Below are positions 8,925 to 17,340 of a stretch of 64,000 nucleotides of DNA, piece after piece. The notes under the pieces are model-generated. The model searched no databases, was not told the origin of the DNA, and worked only from the letters and a program-made list of their open reading frames with translations. Origin of the DNA: Arthrobacter psychrolactophilus (GTDB lineage Bacteria > Actinomycetota > Actinomycetes > Actinomycetales > Micrococcaceae); the NCBI RefSeq assembly GCF_003219795.1, contig NZ_QJVC01000014.1:1-64000 (forward strand), in the 5' to 3' direction. How positions within the stretch are numbered: the first letter of the stretch is position 1; every line of letters begins with the position of its first letter. The position numbers and the translations under genes are program-made.

Positions 8925-9659
8925 GTGGAGCTAGAAATTGCCGTCCAGGACGTCACAGGCGCACAACTCGCGGCCGCCAATGGCGCCGACCGGGTCGAGG
9001 TGTGCTGCGCGCTCCAACTTGGCGGCCTGACGCCCTCGCACGGTCTCCTCACGAGTCTCCGCGCGGCCGAGCCCGAGCTGCCTCTGCATGTTTTGATCCG
9101 CCCCCGCCCCGGAGACTATGTCTATGACGCGGCGACGGTGGATTTGATGGTGGCCGAGATTCAGGCAGTGCACGACGCCGGAGCCTCCGGAGTGGTCATC
9201 GGCGCCTTGACGGCCCAGGACCAGATTGATTGCGCCACCATTGCGACCCTGATCGCCGCGGCCCAGGGTCTGCACATCACTTTTCACCGGGCCATCGATC
9301 ACCTGTCTCTGGACGACACCTTTGCGGCCGTTCCACGCCTAGCCGAACTCGGCGTACAGCGCATCTTGAGTTCGGGAGGCGCTGCACGGGCCGGAGATGG
9401 CAGGGCCCAATTGCGTGCCATGCATCAGGCAGCGCAGGGTCAACTGCGGATCATGGCCGGAGGCGGGGTCGAGATCAGTGACTTTGCCGGTTTTTACGAG
9501 GACGGCCTACGCGACGTGCATTTGTCGGGCAAGGCCACGATCAACATCGCACCGCCTCGTCCGTGGACGCCGGCGGCAGCACTCGAGGATCCCAGTTACT
9601 TTGTGACTGACCCACAGCTCGTGAGCCAAGCAGGCAGGGCCGTTCTGGCCCTGCCGTAA
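8925..9659 (+). CDS. cutC: CutC family protein
   Basis: 244 residues, the usual size for CutC TIM-barrel proteins. Family hallmarks visible are GADRVEVC at residues 20-27, GGLTPS at 33-38, the IRPRPGD segment near 63-69, the TFHRAID strand near 124-130, and the ILSSGG and IMAGGGV strands toward the C-terminus. The family was linked to copper homeostasis in E. coli, but the role is disputed and no reaction is proven. A GTG start follows the Lrp-domain gene by 6 nt, so the two are probably co-transcribed. It converges on trpD with only 3 nt between stop codons. Proximity to copper-using cytochrome oxidase genes is suggestive only. Confidence 0.9.
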   Translation: MELEIAVQDVTGAQLAAANGADRVEVCCALQLGGLTPSHGLLTSLRAAEPELPLHVLIRPRPGDYVYDAATVDLMVAEIQAVHDAGASGVVIGALTAQDQIDCATIATLIAAAQGLHITFHRAIDHLSLDDTFAAVPRLAELGVQRILSSGGAARAGDGRAQLRAMHQAAQGQLRIMAGGGVEISDFAGFYEDGLRDVHLSGKATINIAPPRPWTPAAALEDPSYFVTDPQLVSQAGRAVLALP

Positions 9660-9662
9660 TGC

Positions 9663-10727
9663 TTAGTCGCGGCTCGCGCTGAGCTTGACCCATGAGTTGA
9701 GTGCATGGGCGGCCGCGCCGCCGTCGATGGAGGCCTCGGCACGGGCCAGGGCAAACTTCATCCGCTCCAGCAAGGTGCCTGAGGCGTTCTCGTCGTAGGC
9801 CACGAGTCCCGCGGCAGCGTTCAACAACACTGCATCGCGCACGGGGGAACGTTCGCCGTCGAGAATGCGGCGCACCACATCGGCGTTGAAGTCGGCGTTC
9901 TTACCGCGCAGATCCTCAATCGTGGCCCGGGCAATACCCAGATCCAGAGGATCGAAGTGGCTCTCGGTGACTACATTGTCCCGGACCTCCCAGATCGTGG
10001 AGGTGCCCGTCGTCGTAAGTTCATCCAGACCGTCACTGCCACGGAAGACCAGCGCGCGAACGCCACGGGCGGCAAGGACTCCGGCGATCAAGGGCGCCAT
10101 CGTCGCGTCGGCAACGCCAATCGCCGAGGCCACGACGTGGGCCGGGTTGGTCAACGGGCCCAGGAAGTTAAAGGCTGTGGGAACACCAATCTCCCGTCGG
10201 GCCACGGCCGCGTAACGCATGGAGGGGTGGAAGAGGTTCGCAAAGCAGAAGGTAATGCCCACCTCACTGGCCGCCTGCGCCACAAGCTCCACCGGCATAT
10301 CGAGCCGGACGCCCAGGCTTTCCAAAACATCAGCCGAACCCGCCGCCGAGGATGACGCCCGGTTACCGTGCTTAACAACAGTGACCCCGGCACCGGCACA
10401 CACGAGGGCGGCCATGGTCGAGATGTTCACGGTATTGAGTCGGTCGCCACCGGTGCCAACAATGTCCAAGGCGTCCTTGTCCACGAGCAGGGGGCGGGCG
10501 TTAGACAACATGGCCTCGACCAGGCCGGTGACCTCGGCAACCGTCTCACCCTTGGCACGCAAGGCCACCAAGAACCCAGCAATCTGCACATCGCTCGCGT
10601 TCCCGGCCATGATCGTGTTCATGGCCCACGCCGTATCGTCCTGGCTGAGGTTACGCCCAGCGATCAGGGCGGCAATCAAATTAGGCCACGTGGGAGTGTC
10701 GGAAACAGTGTTCGGAAGTGGATTCAC
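9663..10727 (-). CDS. trpD: anthranilate phosphoribosyltransferase
   Basis: TrpD transfers phosphoribose from PRPP to anthranilate, the second step of tryptophan synthesis. The protein has the N-terminal helical domain, then the PRPP loop GTGGD (about residues 91-95), the NIST motif near 101-104, KHGNRASSS near 119-127, and the FLGPLTNP segment. The frame is open 18 codons further up; the GTG at 10727 is preferred because residues before it are not family-like and a -10-like TAACAT ends 8 nt before it, which would give an almost leaderless message. About 354 residues. It stands alone, away from other trp genes, as often in Actinobacteria next to ctaE. Confidence 0.93.
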   Translation of the reverse strand: MNPLPNTVSDTPTWPNLIAALIAGRNLSQDDTAWAMNTIMAGNASDVQIAGFLVALRAKGETVAEVTGLVEAMLSNARPLLVDKDALDIVGTGGDRLNTVNISTMAALVCAGAGVTVVKHGNRASSSAAGSADVLESLGVRLDMPVELVAQAASEVGITFCFANLFHPSMRYAAVARREIGVPTAFNFLGPLTNPAHVVASAIGVADATMAPLIAGVLAARGVRALVFRGSDGLDELTTTGTSTIWEVRDNVVTESHFDPLDLGIARATIEDLRGKNADFNADVVRRILDGERSPVRDAVLLNAAAGLVAYDENASGTLLERMKFALARAEASIDGGAAAHALNSWVKLSASRD

Positions 10728-10878
10728 TTTCCAAATGTTAGTCCAAACTCGCACCCTCCCAGCATTTGTGACCATTGACACAACACGCGCCCCTGTGCAT
10801 AGCTGACTGTATCCAAGCTGTGAATATGCCGGAATTTCGCAAGTTTGTAGAAAAAGATCTTGGAATCGGAGTTTTGCA

Positions 10879-10914
10879 TTGGGAACTCTGGCGTTTTATA
10901 GACATAATGTCTAT
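10879..10914 (+). promoter_or_regulatory. ctaE promoter with 17-bp palindrome
   Basis: TTGGGA (10879-10884), an 18-bp spacer and CATAAT (10903-10908) place the start of transcription at 10915, the first base of the GTG start of ctaE. The same stretch holds ATAGACAT-A-ATGTCTAT (10898-10914), a perfect inverted repeat covering the -10 box and ending at the start codon. It could be an operator. Confidence 0.5.
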
Positions 10915-11553
10915 GTGACAACTGCGACCCATGCCCCCAGTACCCCGGCGCATCCGACGCTGAACCGCCCGAACTTGGTTTCTGTAGGAACCGTTGTTTG
11001 GTTGGCCAGTGAGCTGATGTTCTTTGCCGGCCTTTTTGCCATGTACTTCACGCTGCGCTCCACCACCGGTGGAATGTGGGCGGAAGAAACGGCCAAGCTG
11101 AACTTCCCGTTCGCCTTGGTTAACACCCTCATCCTGGTTTCCAGCTCATTCAGCTGCCAGATGGGCGTGTTTGCCGCGGAGAACCTTCGGCCTCGCCGCA
11201 CCGGAAGCCGCTTCAATTTCTCCCAGTGGGGAATGACGGAGTGGTTCCTGTTGACCTTCGTACTCGGTGCCATCTTCGTTGCCGGTCAGTCGACCGAATA
11301 CGCTCTGCTGACCTCCGAGCACGTGACCCTCAATTCAAACCCGTACGGCTCTGCCTTCTACATGACCACAGGTTTCCACGGCCTGCACGTCCTTGGCGGA
11401 CTCGTCGCATTCCTCCTCATCATCGGGCGCGCCTTTGCGGCTAAGAAGTTTGGACACTTCGAAGCCACTAGCGCGATCGTGACTTCTTACTACTGGCACT
11501 TCGTGGATGTCGTGTGGATTGGCCTCTTCTTGGTCATCTACGTCTTGAAGTAA
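10915..11553 (+). CDS. ctaE: cytochrome c oxidase subunit III
   Basis: 212 residues from the GTG at 10915. A short actinobacterial CtaE with five membrane segments rather than seven, starting near [18 protein letters not shown]. Typical elements are the Glu in the ASELMFF segment, GMTEWF, and the FHGLHVLGG segment followed by [11 protein letters not shown]. It is a core subunit of the aa3 oxidase that takes electrons from the bcc complex. No Shine-Dalgarno sequence is visible; a -10 box sits 7 nt upstream, so the message is probably leaderless. A frame start 12 codons earlier (10879) lies within the promoter and is unlikely. First gene of ctaE-qcrC-qcrA-qcrB. Confidence 0.94.
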   Translation: MTTATHAPSTPAHPTLNRPNLVSVGTVVWLASELMFFAGLFAMYFTLRSTTGGMWAEETAKLNFPFALVNTLILVSSSFSCQMGVFAAENLRPRRTGSRFNFSQWGMTEWFLLTFVLGAIFVAGQSTEYALLTSEHVTLNSNPYGSAFYMTTGFHGLHVLGGLVAFLLIIGRAFAAKKFGHFEATSAIVTSYYWHFVDVVWIGLFLVIYVLK

Positions 11554-11643
11554 GCCGTACAGAGAGCTTTCTTCTCCAAAGTAAGAATTAGCATTTGCGG
11601 CCCTCACCAGGGGCTGCCGGATATAGATCAAAGGAACCACCAA

Positions 11644-12432
11644 GTGAAGGCACTTTCGCAGAAGCGACGTCATCCGCTGGCCGCACTAGCGCTGCTAGTT
11701 TTGGGGCTCATGTTGACAGGTGGGCTATACGCCGTTGTCACAACCGTGAATGAAGCCAAGGCCGATACCACCACGTTTACGGCGCACCAGGTAGAAGAGG
11801 GCGAAAAGCTCTTTGTTGCCAACTGCGCCACCTGCCATGGCATTGGCGCTAACGGCACGGACGCAGGACCGTCCTTGGCCGGCGTTGGCGCTGCGGCAGT
11901 TGACTTCCAGGTCGGAACAGGCCGTATGCCCATGCAGATGCAGGGACCCCAGGCCCTCGGAAAGCCTGCTCAGTTCACGACTGAACAGACTCGCGAGCTG
12001 TCCGCTTACGTTGCCACTTTGGGCGACGGACCGGCCGTTCCTTCCGAGGAGTACCTCGACGGTAATGGCGACGCTGCCGTAGGCGGCGAGCTGTTCCGCG
12101 TGAACTGCGCCATGTGCCACAACGCCGCCGCAGCTGGTGGTGCTTTGACCCGTGGCAAGTTCGCCCCGGCATTGGCTGGCGTTTCCAACAGCCACATCTA
12201 CGAGGCTATGGTGACCGGTCCGCAGAACATGCCGGTCTTCAACGACGCGAACATCACGCCCGAGGGCAAGCGCGACATCATCACCTTCCTGAACACCATC
12301 GAAGAGCAGGGTAACCCCGGCGGAGCCAAGCTTGGCTCCTTGGGTCCGGTCTCCGAAGGTCTGTTCATCTGGACTGCTGTTCTGGGTGTCATTGTTGGCT
12401 TCACCGTTTGGCTGACGTCGCGTACTTCCTAG
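11644..12432 (+). CDS. qcrC: diheme cytochrome c subunit of the bcc complex
   Basis: 262 residues. An N-terminal membrane anchor (about 14-33) is followed by two cytochrome c domains with heme motifs CATCH (61-65) and CAMCH (155-159), each with a later candidate axial Met, then a second membrane segment (about 238-256). This is the actinobacterial QcrC, which replaces soluble cytochrome c by wiring cytochrome bcc directly to the aa3 oxidase. The GTG start has AAGGA about 8 nt upstream. It lies 90 nt after ctaE and 95 nt before qcrA, same strand. Confidence 0.96.
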   Translation: MKALSQKRRHPLAALALLVLGLMLTGGLYAVVTTVNEAKADTTTFTAHQVEEGEKLFVANCATCHGIGANGTDAGPSLAGVGAAAVDFQVGTGRMPMQMQGPQALGKPAQFTTEQTRELSAYVATLGDGPAVPSEEYLDGNGDAAVGGELFRVNCAMCHNAAAAGGALTRGKFAPALAGVSNSHIYEAMVTGPQNMPVFNDANITPEGKRDIITFLNTIEEQGNPGGAKLGSLGPVSEGLFIWTAVLGVIVGFTVWLTSRTS

Positions 12433-12527
12433 TACCACCCGCCACAGAATTTTGGCTGCACTAGCAGCCGCGAGAAACATACATTACGACCCCGGTGCAA
12501 CCGGGATAAGAGAAGGATGAGGGGATT

Positions 12528-13556
12528 ATGGGCAACCATAGTGACGGCACGCCGACAAGCTCGGACGCCGTAGCTAAGGCTGGTCACGAAGAGGTGGATA
12601 AGTTCCAAGATCCGGGACTGCCTCCACATCGTTTGCGACTGGCTGATACGAACCCCAAGGCAGCAAAGCGCGCCGAGCGCCAGGTGGCATGGCTGTTCAT
12701 TATTTCCATCGTGGGCACACTGTTGTTCTTCGTTGGCTACTTTGGTGTTCGTCTCGATGACACCATCGCTACCTTGCGTATCCAGAACACGTTCCTGGGC
12801 TTGGGCGTGGCATTTGCCATGCTCGGTATCGGAACGGGCATTGTGCACTGGGCCCGCGCCCTCATGCCTGACCACGAAGTGGCCGAAGAACGTCATGAGA
12901 TCCGTAGCGAAGAAGATCGCCAGGCCGCTGTCAAGATCATCGATGACATCATCGACGAGACCGGCATCAAGCGTCGCCCGCTGATCCGCAACACGCTGAT
13001 CGGTGCCGTAGCTCTGGCACCCTTGCCGGCTGTTGCCATCTTCCGCGACCTCGGCCCCTTGCCGGGTGACATGCTGCGTCACACACTCTGGAAGGAAGGC
13101 GAGCGTCTTGCTCGCGATCCCGACGGAACACCCATCAAGGCCTCAGATGTCACGATCGGCTCCGCCTTCCACGTCATTCCGGAATCCCTGAATGACCTGG
13201 AAGAAGGCAAGCTCAACGCCAAGGCCAAGGCCGTCGTGTTGTTGATGCGCCTCAAGCCCGAGGACCTGAACCCGTCCGAGGGCCGCGAAGACTGGAGCTA
13301 CAACGGCATCGTTGCTTACTCCAAGATTTGCACCCACGTTGGTTGCCCCGTTGCTCTGTACGAGCAGCAGACACACCACCTGCTGTGCCCCTGCCACCAG
13401 TCGACCTTCGACCTGACGCAGGAATGCAAGGTCATCTTCGGCCCGGCAGTCCGTCCGTTGCCGCAGCTGCCGATCACGGTCGACGCTGATGGTTACCTCG
13501 TCGCTCAGAGCGACTTCCACGAACCTGTTGGACCGAGCTTCTGGGAGCGTGGCTAA
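12528..13556 (+). CDS. qcrA: Rieske iron-sulfur subunit of the bcc complex
   Basis: 342 residues, long as in Actinobacteria, with a cytosolic N-terminal tail and membrane segments near 52-72, 86-107 and 154-172. The Rieske 2Fe-2S site is clear: CTHVGC at 268-273 and CPCH at 287-290, supplying two Cys and two His ligands. It passes electrons from menaquinol to QcrC. AGAAGGA precedes the ATG. Its stop is 2 nt before the qcrB start, so translation is coupled. Confidence 0.96.
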   Translation: MGNHSDGTPTSSDAVAKAGHEEVDKFQDPGLPPHRLRLADTNPKAAKRAERQVAWLFIISIVGTLLFFVGYFGVRLDDTIATLRIQNTFLGLGVAFAMLGIGTGIVHWARALMPDHEVAEERHEIRSEEDRQAAVKIIDDIIDETGIKRRPLIRNTLIGAVALAPLPAVAIFRDLGPLPGDMLRHTLWKEGERLARDPDGTPIKASDVTIGSAFHVIPESLNDLEEGKLNAKAKAVVLLMRLKPEDLNPSEGREDWSYNGIVAYSKICTHVGCPVALYEQQTHHLLCPCHQSTFDLTQECKVIFGPAVRPLPQLPITVDADGYLVAQSDFHEPVGPSFWERG

Positions 13557-13558
13557 TC

Positions 13559-15232
13559 ATGTCATCAGCAACTCAAACTCCGTTCGAACCCACGACCTCC
13601 ACCGGTCGCATCACCAACTTTGTTGATGAGCGCGTTGGCGGCTCAGGGATCCTGCGCGAATTCGGCCGTAAGGTCTTCCCCGACCACTGGTCCTTCATGT
13701 TCGGCGAAGTGGCTTTGTACTCCTTCGTCATCTTGCTGCTCTCGGGTACCTTCCTGACGTTCTTCTTTGATCCGTCCATGGCAGAGACCCACTACCACGG
13801 CTCCTACGTACCCCTCAAGGGCGTAGAGATGTCAGTGGCATACAGCTCTTCCTTGAACATCTCCTTTGAAGTACGTGGCGGCTTGTTCATGCGCCAGGTT
13901 CACCACTGGTCGGCTCTGCTCTTCGTCGCCTCGGTGTCCGTGCACATGCTGCGCGTGTTCTTCACCGGCGCGTTCCGCAAGCCCCGTGAACTCAACTGGG
14001 TTGTCGGTGGCGTTCTGCTGATCCTCTCCCTGGCTGCTGGCTTCACCGGCTACTCCCTCCCCGATGATCTGCTCTCCGGTAACGGTCTGCGCATTATCGA
14101 CGGCGTGGTCAAGTCCATCCCGATCGTTGGAACGTACATTTCCTTCTTCCTCTTCGGCGGAGAATTCCCGGGAACGGCTATCATCAGCCGCCTGTACATG
14201 CTCCACATCATGCTGGTACCGGCCATGATCTTGCTCATGGTGGCTATCCACCTGTTCATGGTCGTAGTTCACAAGCACACGCAGTACCCTGGCCCGGGAC
14301 GCAACGACCGCAACGTCGTCGGCTACCCGCTCGGCCCGGTTTACGCTGCCAAGGCCGGTGGATTCTTCTTCATCGTCTTCGGCATCATCGCCATGATCTC
14401 AGCCTTCTTCCAGATCAACCCGATCTGGAACTACGGCCCGTACGATCCCTCCCCCGTTTCCGCCGGTACCCAGCCTGACTGGTACATCGGATTCGTCGAT
14501 GGTGCGCTTCGTTTGATGCCGGGTTGGTTGTTCAACATTCCGATGGAATGGAACATCCCGCTGCCGTGGGGCACCAACACGCTGTCCTTCAACGTTCTTG
14601 GCCCGGCTCTGATTCCCGCCGGCCTGATCTTCGCTCTCATGTTCACCTACCCGTGGATTGAGCGTTGGGTAACTCGCGACAACCGCGAGCACCACGTGCT
14701 GGACCGCCCGCGCAACGCACCGACCCGTACCGCTATCGGTGTTGCAGGTGTTGTTCTGTACTGCGTCATGTGGGCCGCTGCAAGCTCCGACTTGATCGCA
14801 ACACACTTCCACGTTTCCTTGAACGATGTCACGTACTGGCTGCGTGCACTATTCTTCATCGGCCCGGTACTCGGCTTCATCGTGACCAAGCGCGTAGCCC
14901 TAGCGCTGCAGCGTAAGGACCGCGAAATCGCCCTACACGGCCGTGAAACCGGACGCATCGTACGCCTGCCGCACGGTGAATTCCAGGAAATCCACGCACA
15001 GCTCGATGACTACAAGCGCTACAAGCTGGTTGGTTACGAGTCCCCCGTTGCTGAAGAAGGCATCCCGAACGAAAACGGGATTGTCACCAAGAAGGAAAAC
15101 CTGCGAGCCAAGCTCAGCAGCTTCTTCTTCGAGGATCGTGTTGCTCCGGCAACACCTTCAGAACTGGAAGCCGGTCACCATCATGAAGCCATTGAGGCCA
15201 GCGATGATGACAACAAGGCAGTAACGCACTAA
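13559..15232 (+). CDS. qcrB: cytochrome b subunit of the bcc complex
   Basis: 557 residues. The fused cytochrome b form holds the heme b ligands in two helices: His pairs around HHWSALLFVASVSVH and around MLHIMLVPAMILLMVAIH. The quinol-site PDWY motif follows NPIWNYGPYDPSP, corresponding to PEWY of mitochondrial cytochrome b. A C-terminal cytosolic tail of about 100 charged residues is typical of Actinobacteria. It oxidises menaquinol and pumps protons by the Q cycle. It ends the ctaE-qcrCAB unit, with a strong terminator just beyond. Confidence 0.96.
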   Translation: MSSATQTPFEPTTSTGRITNFVDERVGGSGILREFGRKVFPDHWSFMFGEVALYSFVILLLSGTFLTFFFDPSMAETHYHGSYVPLKGVEMSVAYSSSLNISFEVRGGLFMRQVHHWSALLFVASVSVHMLRVFFTGAFRKPRELNWVVGGVLLILSLAAGFTGYSLPDDLLSGNGLRIIDGVVKSIPIVGTYISFFLFGGEFPGTAIISRLYMLHIMLVPAMILLMVAIHLFMVVVHKHTQYPGPGRNDRNVVGYPLGPVYAAKAGGFFFIVFGIIAMISAFFQINPIWNYGPYDPSPVSAGTQPDWYIGFVDGALRLMPGWLFNIPMEWNIPLPWGTNTLSFNVLGPALIPAGLIFALMFTYPWIERWVTRDNREHHVLDRPRNAPTRTAIGVAGVVLYCVMWAAASSDLIATHFHVSLNDVTYWLRALFFIGPVLGFIVTKRVALALQRKDREIALHGRETGRIVRLPHGEFQEIHAQLDDYKRYKLVGYESPVAEEGIPNENGIVTKKENLRAKLSSFFFEDRVAPATPSELEAGHHHEAIEASDDDNKAVTH

Positions 15233-15245
15233 GCGTCACACCCGA

Positions 15246-15293
15246 AAAAGGCTGTGGCCCGATTCCCATCAGGGAGTCGGGCCACAGCCTTTT
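15246..15293. terminator. bidirectional terminator after qcrB
   Basis: Perfect 17-bp arms, AAAAGGCTGTGGCCCGA and its complement, with a further 4-bp stem inside and A/T runs on both sides. It serves qcrB (+) and the DUF2283 gene (-). Confidence 0.9.
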
Positions 15294-15315
15294 GTCGTTG
15301 AATTCTCTTGGCGTT

Positions 15316-15555
15316 CTATTGTTGAGTTCCATCTGACTTCGTCGCTCGTGCAAGAACTTCTGGAGCGATAACCGAGGAGGCAAACAACACCTCAACCCCC
15401 AACAGTTGTCCGGCAAGATCAAAGTCGAGGATGATTTCCCCTCGTCCCCCTGGAGTGTACATCGAGTGGATTTGCTGCGTTGCCTGACCCTGTGCCAGGG
15501 GTCCATTGACCTCGAGGTAGGCGGCATCTGCCACAGAGTCGTAGCGGAGTCGCAT
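15316..15555 (-). CDS. DUF2283 family protein
   Basis: 79 residues. It matches the small DUF2283 family: MRLRYDSVADAAYL at the N-terminus (the family's Y-D-x-x-x-D-A-x-Y pattern) and a central DFDLAGQLLGVEVLFAS strand-turn-strand. Members are short beta-rich proteins of unknown function, sometimes near toxin-antitoxin loci. GGAAA lies 4 nt before the ATG. It shares its downstream terminator with qcrB. Upstream, 126 nt separate it from the gntR-type gene, with no promoter I can name. Confidence 0.8.
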   Translation of the reverse strand: MRLRYDSVADAAYLEVNGPLAQGQATQQIHSMYTPGGRGEIILDFDLAGQLLGVEVLFASSVIAPEVLARATKSDGTQQ

Positions 15556-15681
15556 GGTTTTCCGTTCGTTGCGGCCGACTACGCCGGTGTTGGGTCCGCC
15601 TCAAAGTTGTCAGCCTGGCAACGATGCTGACGTTCCTTAGGACGCCGCAGCTGGTCGCTGGAGGCCCTCAATGCGTGAGAA

Positions 15682-16461
15682 CTAGTACATGCGCCGGGTT
15701 CGGGCACCGGGGCGCTGTAGCGGCACACGCAGCTTGTAACGGTCGGCCCGGTAAAAGGAGACGGAATAGTCCACGGTTGAGCGAGACACAAAGGCGTGCC
15801 GTTCCGTGCGCAAGACGGGAGCTCCGACGTCGACCTTGAGAAGGCGAGCGATAGAGGGGGTGGCGGCGTTAGCCTCGATCGTGTCCTCACCCCATTCGAT
15901 CACGAGGCCATAGCGCTCCCCCAAGACGTTGTACAGGGACGAGGGCGGTCCCGCGTCGAGAATGCCCGGCACACGCCAGGCGGGGATGAAGTTCTCATCA
16001 ACGCTCATGGGCTCCTCGTCGGCGAGCAGCAAGCGGCGCAGGCGGATGACCAGCTGTCCTTCTTGAATCTGCAGCTCCCGGGCGAGCCGGGCCGTGGCGG
16101 GAATTTGTTCAAAGGCCAGTGTGCGCGCCGAGGGGCGCATACCGCGGCGCGCCATCTCCTCGGAGTAGGAGGTGAGCTTGAGCGTCACATCGACCTTGGG
16201 TTTGGCCACGAAAGTGCCAATGCCCACGATGCGCTCCAGGAGCCCCTCCTCGACGAGAGCCTCGACGGCGTGACGGAGGGTCATGCGGGCAACCCCAAAA
16301 CGCTCGGCCATGTCCCGTTCGGAGGGTAGCTGCTGTTCGGCTTTCGTGCCATGGTGCACGTAACTTCTGATCAGCTCACGCAATTGAATATGGATGGACA
16401 CGGGTGAATCCCTGTCCAGCTCCCCCGGGATGACTTTCGCTGAAGGCACTAGATAGCCCAT
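15682..16461 (-). CDS. GntR/HutC-family (UTRA) transcriptional regulator
   Basis: 259 residues. A winged helix domain covers about residues 15-90 (LPSERDMAERFGVARMTLRHAVEALVEEG, then the GIGTFV wing), and a UTRA effector domain covers about 105-250. This is the layout of DasR and NagR, which sense amino-sugar phosphates and control PTS and chitin or N-acetylglucosamine genes. GAGGAG lies 6 nt ahead of the ATG. It is divergent from ptsH (HPr), so control of ptsH and itself is likely by analogy with DasR. The effector is inferred. The extra N-terminal 15 residues are slightly unusual. Confidence 0.9.
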   Translation of the reverse strand: MGYLVPSAKVIPGELDRDSPVSIHIQLRELIRSYVHHGTKAEQQLPSERDMAERFGVARMTLRHAVEALVEEGLLERIVGIGTFVAKPKVDVTLKLTSYSEEMARRGMRPSARTLAFEQIPATARLARELQIQEGQLVIRLRRLLLADEEPMSVDENFIPAWRVPGILDAGPPSSLYNVLGERYGLVIEWGEDTIEANAATPSIARLLKVDVGAPVLRTERHAFVSRSTVDYSVSFYRADRYKLRVPLQRPGARTRRMY

Positions 16462-16541
16462 GTAACTCCTCTGCTTACATGTACCACCCTAAAACACGAC
16501 TACGATCTATACAGCACATCTCTCGTCTCTAGGAGTCAACC
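16462..16541. promoter_or_regulatory. gntR-ptsH divergent control region
   Basis: 80 nt between divergent starts. TACATGTA (16476-16483) is an 8-bp palindrome 15 nt ahead of the regulator start and a candidate GntR-type half-site pair. TATACA (16508-16513) is a possible -10 for ptsH, and AGGAG lies 6 nt before the ptsH ATG. No full DasR-type 16-bp consensus is seen. Confidence 0.35.
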
Positions 16542-16829
16542 ATGTACACCCGGAAAGCCACAGTGGCGGCCAGCGTCGGTCTTCACGCCCGTCCTGCAGC
16601 TGTTTTTGTTCGCGCCGTCAACCGCACGGGCCTTCCCATTACTTTGGCGAAATCAGGAGTGAGCGCCATTGATGCCCGTTCGCTGCTGGCTGTCATGAGC
16701 GGTGATTTTGCTTTCGGCTCCGAGGTCATCCTCAGCGTGAGCCACTGCGACGCCGAGGCGGCATCCATAGAGGCTGCAATTGATGCTCTGGCAGAGTTGC
16801 TGGGCACCGACCTCTCCGAGCAGGCCTAG
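16542..16829 (+). CDS. ptsH: phosphocarrier protein HPr
   Basis: 95 residues. The active-site motif GLHARPAA places the phosphorylated His at residue 15, and Ser47 follows Arg46 in the position of the regulatory Ser46. HPr carries phosphate from enzyme I to the PTS sugar permeases. No ptsI lies beside it in this window. It is divergent from the UTRA regulator, which suggests amino-sugar control, and ends at a 20-bp terminator shared with ctaF. Confidence 0.95.
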   Translation: MYTRKATVAASVGLHARPAAVFVRAVNRTGLPITLAKSGVSAIDARSLLAVMSGDFAFGSEVILSVSHCDAEAASIEAAIDALAELLGTDLSEQA

Positions 16830-16878
16830 GCCCCTCAGACGGCCTCAGCCCTGCCGCATGCATGACGGCAGGAAACGC

Positions 16879-16922
16879 AAAAAGGATGGTCCCTCACCCG
16901 AAGGTGAGGGACCATCCTTTTT
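16879..16922. terminator. bidirectional terminator between ptsH and ctaF
   Basis: A perfect 20-bp stem (AAAAAGGATGGTCCCTCACC and complement) with a CGAA tetraloop and T runs on both strands, between two convergent genes. Confidence 0.92.
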
Positions 16923-16938
16923 GTCTAGCTAAATACTT

Positions 16939-17340
16939 CTAGTGTGCGTGATCTCCGCGGCTGTATTCGTAAACCCAGCCAACGAGGGCGATGACCGCAA
17001 GGCCTGCACCGATCAGGAAGATCCACCAGCCAACAGCGACACCGAGGAAACTCGTGGCAGCTGCCAGACCCAGAACCAAGGGCCACCAGCTCCACGGGCT
17101 GAAGTGCCCCTGTTCGCCGGAACCTTCGTGAACTTCAGCGTCAAGACGGTCCTCGGGACGAGGGCCAACCCGGTTACCCGTGAAGTGTACGTAGACACCA
17201 ATCATCAGACACAGGCCGGCTACGAGGTAAATGGCCAGGAATCCAACGTGTTCGCTCCAGTTGACCATGAATCCGTAAACGGTGGCCACGGGAATGAAGA
17301 AGATACCGAGGAGCAGGAAGAGCCATGCTTCAATCTTCAT
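16939..17340 (-). CDS. ctaF: cytochrome c oxidase subunit 4 (actinobacterial)
   Basis: 133 residues with four predicted membrane helices, two at the N-terminus (about 3-27 and 32-54) and two at the C-terminus (about 84-101 and 104-124), joined by a charged loop. This is the actinobacterial CtaF, an accessory subunit of the aa3 oxidase. Its ATG directly abuts the ctaD stop codon, so translation is coupled. Last gene of ctaC-ctaD-ctaF. Confidence 0.93.
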   Translation of the reverse strand: MKIEAWLFLLLGIFFIPVATVYGFMVNWSEHVGFLAIYLVAGLCLMIGVYVHFTGNRVGPRPEDRLDAEVHEGSGEQGHFSPWSWWPLVLGLAAATSFLGVAVGWWIFLIGAGLAVIALVGWVYEYSRGDHAH

